Below are positions 58,894-64,000 of a stretch of DNA of 64,000 nucleotides, piece by piece. A model generated the notes under the pieces. The model made no database searches and was not told where the DNA came from. It saw nothing but the letters and a program-made list of their open reading frames with translations. Source of the stretch: Glaciecola sp. KUL10 (lineage in GTDB: Bacteria > Pseudomonadota > Gammaproteobacteria > Enterobacterales > Alteromonadaceae). The first letter of the stretch is position 1. Each line of letters opens with the position of its first letter. Location: NCBI RefSeq assembly GCF_003203515.1, contig NZ_BGNG01000003.1, positions 248,001 to 312,000 of the forward strand, given 5' to 3'. Both the position numbers and the translations under genes were made by a program.

Positions 58894-59598
58894 ATGGACA
58901 ACGAAAAGACAACAGGTCTAACTCAGCGAAACTCAGCCGATAAAAGCAAACGTTTTTTTATAAAAAAAGCAAGTGTTGCTGCGGGTATTGCTACGCTAGC
59001 TCCCTCGTCTGTTTGGGGAGCATGCAACGCATCTGGGATTTCTGGCGGTTCACAGGATACAAGCTCCTCTTGTGCAATGCCTACATATTTAGAAGGTCGT
59101 AATCCTGACTTTTGGGCTAAATGGTTAAAGGACCATCCCACTGGCAGCGACAAAAATATTGTCAATTGGTCAGTCAGTGACATTCACTCTGATACAGAAG
59201 TGTTTAATGCCCACAATGCTCCAAATGATAGTTGGATAGGTAACCAGAAACGCTATTATTATTACCATGCGGTAGCCGATGTAATCAGCCACTTAACATT
59301 CACTGTTAAATCGCGTGATACTGACGGCAAAGAGCAAATCGCCGAAATTAACGCGTATAATGCAATCAAACATGCTCCAAATACAATTCAAGCGCACCTT
59401 GCTGCGATCTATTTGAATAATTTGTTTGGGTATTCAGAAGTGACGTTTGAATATCAAACTAACCAAGGGATTTCCTTTCTTTTAGATCATTATTGGGGCA
59501 TGAGTATGCACGTTAATAATTTTATTAGTGACTTGAATGCCCGATACCGAACAGTTGATACAACGGAAAACAAGTTAAGAGCAGGCCTTGGGCTATAA
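58894..59598 (+). CDS. Tat-like exported protein of the HPr-rel-A cassette, function unknown
   Basis: About 234 residues from ATG 58894, chosen because AAAGGA lies 5 bases upstream; ATG 58888 has no ribosome site. The N-terminus has SKRFFIKK then ASVAAGIATLAP and VWGA, a twin-arginine-like signal with Lys-Arg instead of Arg-Arg. The mature region begins with a Cys (ACNASG), a Gly/Ser-rich stretch and a second Cys (SSSCAMP), which could form a disulfide. The body is rich in Asn, His and aromatic residues (KRYYYYHAVADVISHLTFTV). No family recognised. It is 37 bases upstream of the PqqD-like gene and is probably part of its operon, possibly as target or product. Confidence 0.75.
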   Translation: MDNEKTTGLTQRNSADKSKRFFIKKASVAAGIATLAPSSVWGACNASGISGGSQDTSSSCAMPTYLEGRNPDFWAKWLKDHPTGSDKNIVNWSVSDIHSDTEVFNAHNAPNDSWIGNQKRYYYYHAVADVISHLTFTVKSRDTDGKEQIAEINAYNAIKHAPNTIQAHLAAIYLNNLFGYSEVTFEYQTNQGISFLLDHYWGMSMHVNNFISDLNARYRTVDTTENKLRAGLGL

Positions 59599-59635
59599 AA
59601 GAACTGAAGCTAATAATCATAGTTTGAAAAAACGC

Positions 59636-59854
59636 ATGTGGCGCGTTAAAAAACTCAACGACAACTCCGCCATATGCGCATACAATATCGACACAGACAA
59701 AACCTACTTTATAGATCGTGAGTCGCTAAAGCCCCTACTCGCCACCCCGAATCAAACGATTGACGATGTATTCGATTCCCTTTGCGACTCAACCTTAGAC
59801 AATCCCGATTCACTAAAAAAAAGTGGCCTCTTAGCTTTGTTGGAAAAACAATGA
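59636..59854 (+). CDS. PqqD-like small protein, HPr-rel-A system
   Basis: A 72-residue protein from ATG 59636 (MWRVKKLNDNSAICAYNIDT); a TTG at 59588 inside the previous gene would add 16 residues. The Trp-first start, a short beta-rich domain with KTYFIDRESLKPLL and an acidic helix fit the small PqqD-related proteins found next to HprK-related kinase A. PqqD-type domains bind peptides for modifying enzymes in RiPP pathways; whether this one does is inference. The TGA overlaps the next gene's ATG. Confidence 0.8.
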   Translation: MWRVKKLNDNSAICAYNIDTDKTYFIDRESLKPLLATPNQTIDDVFDSLCDSTLDNPDSLKKSGLLALLEKQ

Positions 59855-60702
59855 TAATTGATTCTGGTTTGCACTCATTTCGAATTTTAGGCGCCCCAGA
59901 ACATATAAAAAAAGCGCTAGTTGAGCTTTATGGAAGAACTGACGAACGAAAATTTGCGGATTTTCAGATTAGACTTAATCGAAATGGCTTGCGAAAATTT
60001 TTAAAGCCACAAGTATCGATTGAAATTGAAGGCCAGCAACCATTCAATCCCGTTCCCCCTGAGAAATTGCTACCTTCTATCGAGTGGGCAATGAATTGGT
60101 GCGTGGCTGCCTACGAACACAATCATCTTTTAATTCATGCTTCAGTTGTTGAAAGAAACAACAAGAGCATCATCTTTCCGGCTCAATCTGGTTCAGGAAA
60201 ATCAACGCTTTCAACCTATTTAGCGCTTAATGGATGGCACTTGTTTTATGATGAAATGGCGGTCATCGACCTAAAGAGTCAAAAGACTATACCTATTTTT
60301 CGCCCGAGCTCTCTTAAGAATGAATCGATCAATATTATTGCAGGCCTTAAAAAGCCTATCAATATGTCTGACGTCACTGTTGAAACGCACAAAGGCGCTA
60401 TTGCTCACGTTATGCCCCACACACGAAAAATCTATCAGTCATTAAGCCCATGTAAGCCCTGCGCAGTAATATCAATAAGCTATAGGCAAGGTTGTAATAC
60501 TGAGATAGTTGAATTAGACAAAGCGGTGGGTATGTCATCTATGCTTCTGAATGCCTTCAACTATAGCGTCATAGGTTCCAGTGCATTTGATAGCATGGTC
60601 GAATTATCTAATTCCGTAAGGTTTTTTGAAGTGACATACTCAAACATGCAAGACTTGGCCTTGTTCTTAGCTGAACTTGTAAATGGCTCGGTAGATGGAT
60701 AA
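59851..60702 (+). CDS. HprK-related kinase A
   Basis: A 283-residue protein from ATG 59851 (ATGA overlap with the PqqD-like gene). It has a HPr kinase/phosphorylase C-terminal-like fold: LLIHASVVERN, Walker A PAQSGSGKST (110-119) and an acidic LFYDEMAVID (131-140) for metal and catalysis. Genuine HprK phosphorylates HPr on Ser46, but this branch lacks the HprK N-terminal domain and has its own N-terminal region. It always appears in my knowledge with a PqqD-like and a nucleotidyltransferase-like gene, as here. The target is unknown. Confidence 0.88.
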   Translation: MIIDSGLHSFRILGAPEHIKKALVELYGRTDERKFADFQIRLNRNGLRKFLKPQVSIEIEGQQPFNPVPPEKLLPSIEWAMNWCVAAYEHNHLLIHASVVERNNKSIIFPAQSGSGKSTLSTYLALNGWHLFYDEMAVIDLKSQKTIPIFRPSSLKNESINIIAGLKKPINMSDVTVETHKGAIAHVMPHTRKIYQSLSPCKPCAVISISYRQGCNTEIVELDKAVGMSSMLLNAFNYSVIGSSAFDSMVELSNSVRFFEVTYSNMQDLALFLAELVNGSVDG

Positions 60703-61762
60703 AAAATTATTTCTGCAAATACTGCTCGACAGTCAAGTACTCGCATCGCTCAATGAACAAGGTTACGACGCATTGCTAAGAATACTTCGGCAAACCGATC
60801 TTGTTAGTAGCTTTGGTTTTTTAACAAAAACCCATGAAAATCAAGAAGTTTTACCCGTTTACATGCAGACTCATGTTAATGCATCTAAGGTATTTTCTGA
60901 CGCGCAAACTCGGCAAGTTTTTAGCGCATGTGCATTGATAAAAAAAGCTGCGGATGATTTGGGAATTGAACTACTTTTTCTAAAAGGTGCTGCATATTGC
61001 CTAAGACAAACCCAAAACTCGCGGGGCCGCTTATTTTCTGATATTGATATATTGGTAAAAGTTGAAGATTTAAATACCTTAGAATCTTACCTAAACGCTA
61101 ACGGTTGGAAGAGTAAAGAACTCAACGACTACGACGATAAATATTACCGCGAATGGTCACATGAACTCCCGCCCTTTACGCATTTAGCGACAGGTGTATC
61201 ACTAGATATTCACCATACCTTGCTACCCACAGTCTCTCACTACAGAGTCGATATAGAAGACCTTTGGCGGAATGAGTTAAAGCTTAATTCCGGCTTCAGC
61301 GTTCCAAACCATGCATATTTGATCTTGCATAGTGCTATCCACCTTCTGCTTAACGAGGACGTTGAGAAGGGGTTTAGGGATTTATTAGATATCAACTTAC
61401 TTATTATAGAGTACATGGAAGATGAAGACCTTGAGAGACTCAAAGCTGTGTTTTGCCGATCTGGTTTTGAATTTGAATTTGATTTATTGATTGAGTTATT
61501 AAATAAATGCTTTGATTGTCGATATAAACTGCCGTCAACCTCACCCTCTTACATGTTAGCATTTTGGTGTAACGCCTATTACAAGTCTATTTTTCCAGCT
61601 ATGCTGGAGTTACAAACGAAGACATACCGCGCCCTCAGACTCTTGGTTTACATCAAAGGCCACCTAAATAAAATGCCATTTAGATTGTTTATTAAGCACA
61701 TTATCTACAAGGCAAGTCGAAGCCTGACAAAAAAGTTATTCGGTGACTTTATTTTTAAATGA
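60695..61762 (+). CDS. Nucleotidyltransferase-fold protein (NTP_transf_5), HPr-rel-A system
   Basis: A 355-residue protein overlapping the kinase gene by 8 bases. The nucleotidyltransferase core is LLFLKGAAYCLRQ and GRLFSDIDILVKVED, with the metal-binding DID at 116-118 and a later conserved LDIHHTLLP. This is the pfam14907 pattern, related to aminoglycoside- and MNT-type transferases. The C-terminal half is helical and basic. It is the last gene of the cassette. Substrate unknown. Confidence 0.85.
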   Translation: MDKKLFLQILLDSQVLASLNEQGYDALLRILRQTDLVSSFGFLTKTHENQEVLPVYMQTHVNASKVFSDAQTRQVFSACALIKKAADDLGIELLFLKGAAYCLRQTQNSRGRLFSDIDILVKVEDLNTLESYLNANGWKSKELNDYDDKYYREWSHELPPFTHLATGVSLDIHHTLLPTVSHYRVDIEDLWRNELKLNSGFSVPNHAYLILHSAIHLLLNEDVEKGFRDLLDINLLIIEYMEDEDLERLKAVFCRSGFEFEFDLLIELLNKCFDCRYKLPSTSPSYMLAFWCNAYYKSIFPAMLELQTKTYRALRLLVYIKGHLNKMPFRLFIKHIIYKASRSLTKKLFGDFIFK

Positions 61763-61839
61763 AGCGTTACGAACATTAATAAAGGAAACAACGCTTGTTA
61801 AGAACACGCAAAGCATGCTCTACTTTGAACTAGCACCGT

Positions 61840-62607
61840 TTATAATAATAAGTCGATTCGCTTTGCCAACGCCCTTACATGTTTCACAGGAATAGCGTAA
61901 CTGATCCCACTTGGGTTGGTTAATGCGGATTCTTTGCCAGCTGATACAAATACTTTGTTTATAACGCCGATTACGTTATTGTTTTTTCTGTTAAAAACAG
62001 GACTCCCACTATTTCCAGGGTATGCTGTTGCGTCTAACTGGTAAATCATAAAAGGTGATTTGAGCCTAGAGAGCATTTGTTTGGTCAAATCATTCGCATT
62101 TCTAGCAGGGTTAATATCTGGCGCAATAGCAGAAAGTATCCCAATATGAGTTGCAGGATAGAGCCCTAATACTGCACCAATAGGGAATCCTGTAAAATAT
62201 AAGGCACTGCCTTCATCTATAAACTCATCCTGAGCAAGTTTGAGTGCAGGTAACTGAGTATCAATCGATAAAAGAGCCAAATCATGTACAGGATCGATTT
62301 CAAGCACCGTCATTCTATGCATAGTTGGGTTAGGTCCGGAACCAGAGAGCGCAACATAATATTGGACGATCGTCGGATCTAAGTCCTTTGAAACCACATG
62401 ATAATTTGTCACTATGTGTTTTCCATCGCCTATCACAAAGCCAGTTCCCAGAATACTGGCTGCCCGGGACTCTAAAGGCGTGAAGAGAGCAATACCTACA
62501 ACTGACGGTTTAGTTTGTTTAATCTGCAGAGGTAACTCATTTGCGTAGACAAAAACACAATAAATAGTACACACGCTTACACAAAATAGTTTCAACAATG
62601 TCTTCAT
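61840..62607 (-). CDS. Trypsin-like (S1C/HtrA-type) serine protease, single domain
   Basis: A 255-residue protein with a signal peptide (about 1-22). The catalytic triad is visible: His70 in TNYHVVS, Asp109 in HDLALLS and Ser200 in YPGNSGSPVF. There is no PDZ domain, so it is shorter than DegP/DegS. Likely periplasmic or secreted. Convergent with the HPr-rel-A operon and divergent from the YdcF-like gene. Confidence 0.9.
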   Translation of the reverse strand: MKTLLKLFCVSVCTIYCVFVYANELPLQIKQTKPSVVGIALFTPLESRAASILGTGFVIGDGKHIVTNYHVVSKDLDPTIVQYYVALSGSGPNPTMHRMTVLEIDPVHDLALLSIDTQLPALKLAQDEFIDEGSALYFTGFPIGAVLGLYPATHIGILSAIAPDINPARNANDLTKQMLSRLKSPFMIYQLDATAYPGNSGSPVFNRKNNNVIGVINKVFVSAGKESALTNPSGISYAIPVKHVRALAKRIDLLL

Positions 62608-62661
62608 CTCGCTAAACTCTCAACAATAAACCGACTTAGATGATAACGAACTTTTTATTGT

Positions 62662-63447
62662 ATGGACATTTATTCGCTTCGGCCCTTAGGACATTTTTTA
62701 GTATCGCCCATCAATCATACTCTAGTGTTTGTATTGTGCATCTGGGTAGTTACATGCATAAAACCATCGTGGAAAATACTAAACAAAGCCTCGATACTTA
62801 TTGGATCTAGTTGGCTATTGCTATGCTCACAGTCATTCTTTAGCACTTGGTTAATAGCACCATTAGATAACTTTGCTCCTATCGTGAAAGCAAGTGACCC
62901 TGTTATTCAAAGTAATAACAGCATTTTTGTGCTTGCTTGTTTTTTAGACAAACAAAAAAAACTTCCTATTGTGAGTGGTTGGCATGAGTGTTCTTTACAA
63001 AGGCTAGTGCAAGCAGTAATTTTATATAACAAAAACCCCGTTCCAATTTATGTCAGCGGTGGTGATTTCTTATCTGTAAACGAACCAAGCTATACAGACT
63101 TTGCCAATGAGTTGTTGCTGAACCTTGGTGTTAAAGAAGAGCACATAGTGTTGGTCCCCGAGGGAACAAACACTATGGAGGAAATGGCAGCAGTTTATCC
63201 CTTGTTACCGCACGGACAAGTGGCTATCGTTAGCACATCCACTCATATGAACAGGATTAGTAAGTTCGACCGTTTTTTGAATACATCTCAAGGCGACTTG
63301 ACTTCACTACTGGTGCCAGTTGACCATCTAATAACGCGTGATACAGAATTTTCATTCAACATCCCAGCAAGTTATTCTGTCGATATCGTAGAACGTGCTT
63401 TGTACGAATATTTGGCGGTTTTTGCACATGTATTCAGCTTTGAATAG
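62662..63447 (+). CDS. YdcF/ElyC family protein (DUF218)
   Basis: A 261-residue protein with two N-terminal membrane helices and a DUF218 domain. Motifs: IPIYVSGGD-type strand (here VPIYVSGGDFLS), ELLLNLGVKEEHIVLVPEGTN with NTMEEM, and VAIVSTSTHMNR. ElyC in E. coli affects envelope lipid carrier metabolism; function here is not established. It begins 54 bases from the divergent protease gene. Confidence 0.85.
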   Translation: MDIYSLRPLGHFLVSPINHTLVFVLCIWVVTCIKPSWKILNKASILIGSSWLLLCSQSFFSTWLIAPLDNFAPIVKASDPVIQSNNSIFVLACFLDKQKKLPIVSGWHECSLQRLVQAVILYNKNPVPIYVSGGDFLSVNEPSYTDFANELLLNLGVKEEHIVLVPEGTNTMEEMAAVYPLLPHGQVAIVSTSTHMNRISKFDRFLNTSQGDLTSLLVPVDHLITRDTEFSFNIPASYSVDIVERALYEYLAVFAHVFSFE

Positions 63448-63540
63448 CATTTTAAACTTGAATTAGACCCAAAGCGCAGTTTTACGCTCATGTTTTGATT
63501 GTTCAAATTAGCGTATTAATTTATGCTTCACAGCTAATTC

Positions 63541-64000
63541 ATGGAAGAGATTGGAAATAGTTTGCCAATGACTCAAATCACCATAGAAATTTTCGAACCG
63601 CATGGAACCGAACTTCGGGATTTGTGGGAATTGATCTATGAGCAAGCGACTCCAAATTTTTTCCTTTCTTGGCATTGGATGTCAACTTGGTATAACAGCC
63701 TGGATGATTCTCCTACAGTCTTACTAGCCAGACAAAATCACCGTCCTGTTGGTATCGCAATGTTATGCCAACGCCAAGTCAAACAATTTAAAGCCATTAA
63801 ACGACAACAGCTTTTATTACACAAAACAGGTAATGAACTGCACGACCAAGCTTGGATCGAGTACAACGATTTTTTAGTGATTGAGGAATATGCAAACGCA
63901 ACTAGGCTTGCCTTTGTGAAATACATCACAACTAAAATGCATTGGGATGAAATGATAGTGGGTGCTAGCGAGCATAAAGCGTTTGCGCCATATTTACTCA
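63541..64000 (+). CDS. CelD/BcsL-like GNAT acetyltransferase, 3' end cut by window edge
   Basis: The frame is open from ATG 63541 to the last base. ATG 63568 (MTQITIEIFEPHGTEL) is an equally plausible start. FLSWHWMSTWYN and RPVGIAMLCQR match the N-terminal part of the CelD/GNAT acyltransferase fold seen in polysaccharide-modifying proteins. At least 144 residues are present. The acyl donor and acceptor are unknown. Confidence 0.75.
   Translation, partial: MEEIGNSLPMTQITIEIFEPHGTELRDLWELIYEQATPNFFLSWHWMSTWYNSLDDSPTVLLARQNHRPVGIAMLCQRQVKQFKAIKRQQLLLHKTGNELHDQAWIEYNDFLVIEEYANATRLAFVKYITTKMHWDEMIVGASEHKAFAPYLL

Noticed and set aside
63448-63540. Possible terminator AGCG/CGCT after the YdcF-like gene
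   Set aside because: Stem is only four bases; too weak to call.

Overview
The window comes from a gammaproteobacterium, most likely an Alteromonadales member (Alteromonas/Glaciecola/Paraglaciecola type). This rests on the recA-pncC-mutS block, the pyrG-eno pair, a full System I cytochrome c maturation cluster beside a FliK-like gene, a type II secretion (T2SS) locus, a probable GlyGly-CTERM surface protein, and AT-rich DNA with many lysine- and asparagine-rich proteins. No phage, insertion sequence, tRNA, rRNA or CRISPR array was seen. The taxonomic call is inference from gene content.

Layout. 1-10374: a divergently organised T2SS. The minus arm is gspE-F-G-H-I-J-K (gspK cut by the window edge) and the plus arm is gspL-M-C-D plus a small lipoprotein. 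The secretin is itself a predicted lipoprotein. gspG carries a +1 frameshift in a C tract that removes its calcium-binding C-terminus. 10413-20531: a methyltransferase, then on the minus strand dTDP-rhamnose synthesis (rfbA, C, D, B), a capsule-type ABC export module (KpsE/T/M-like plus a Wza/KpsD-like outer-membrane protein) and a WecA-like initiating transferase. 21079-25400: a POT peptide transporter, a small membrane protein, galE and a sulfotransferase-like gene.

25441-33527 (minus): ccmABCDEFGHI followed by mlaA. ccmF is split in two by one extra T in a T7 tract. 33761-39904 (plus): a FliK-like protein with a free FlhB C-terminal domain protein, a glycosyltransferase and an S9 peptidase. 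40205-48102: recA (TTG start, LexA box), pncC, mutS, pyrG, eno. 48388-58549: an unknown protein, an MbnH/MbnP pair (MbnP is a copper-binding protein modified by the di-heme MbnH), a divergent LVIVD/choice-of-anchor-B surface protein, an ABC exporter and a large zinc metalloprotease. 58894-61762: a compact cassette of a Tat-like exported protein, a PqqD-like protein, an HprK-related kinase and a nucleotidyltransferase-fold protein. This matches the uncharacterised HPr-rel-A gene set and is the best candidate here for an undescribed system. 61840-64000: a trypsin-like protease, a YdcF/ElyC-type protein and a truncated CelD/GNAT-like gene.

How the parts may connect (inference): the polysaccharide genes make and export a rhamnose-containing surface polymer; the T2SS would export folded periplasmic proteins, possibly including the GlyGly-CTERM protein; the Ccm system would supply haem c to proteins such as the MbnH homologue. 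The two frameshifts (gspG, ccmF) bear directly on whether secretion and cytochrome c maturation work as sequenced. Several genes begin with TTG (recA, pncC, mlaA, the methyltransferase, the DUF6170-like gene), so start calls here should not assume ATG.
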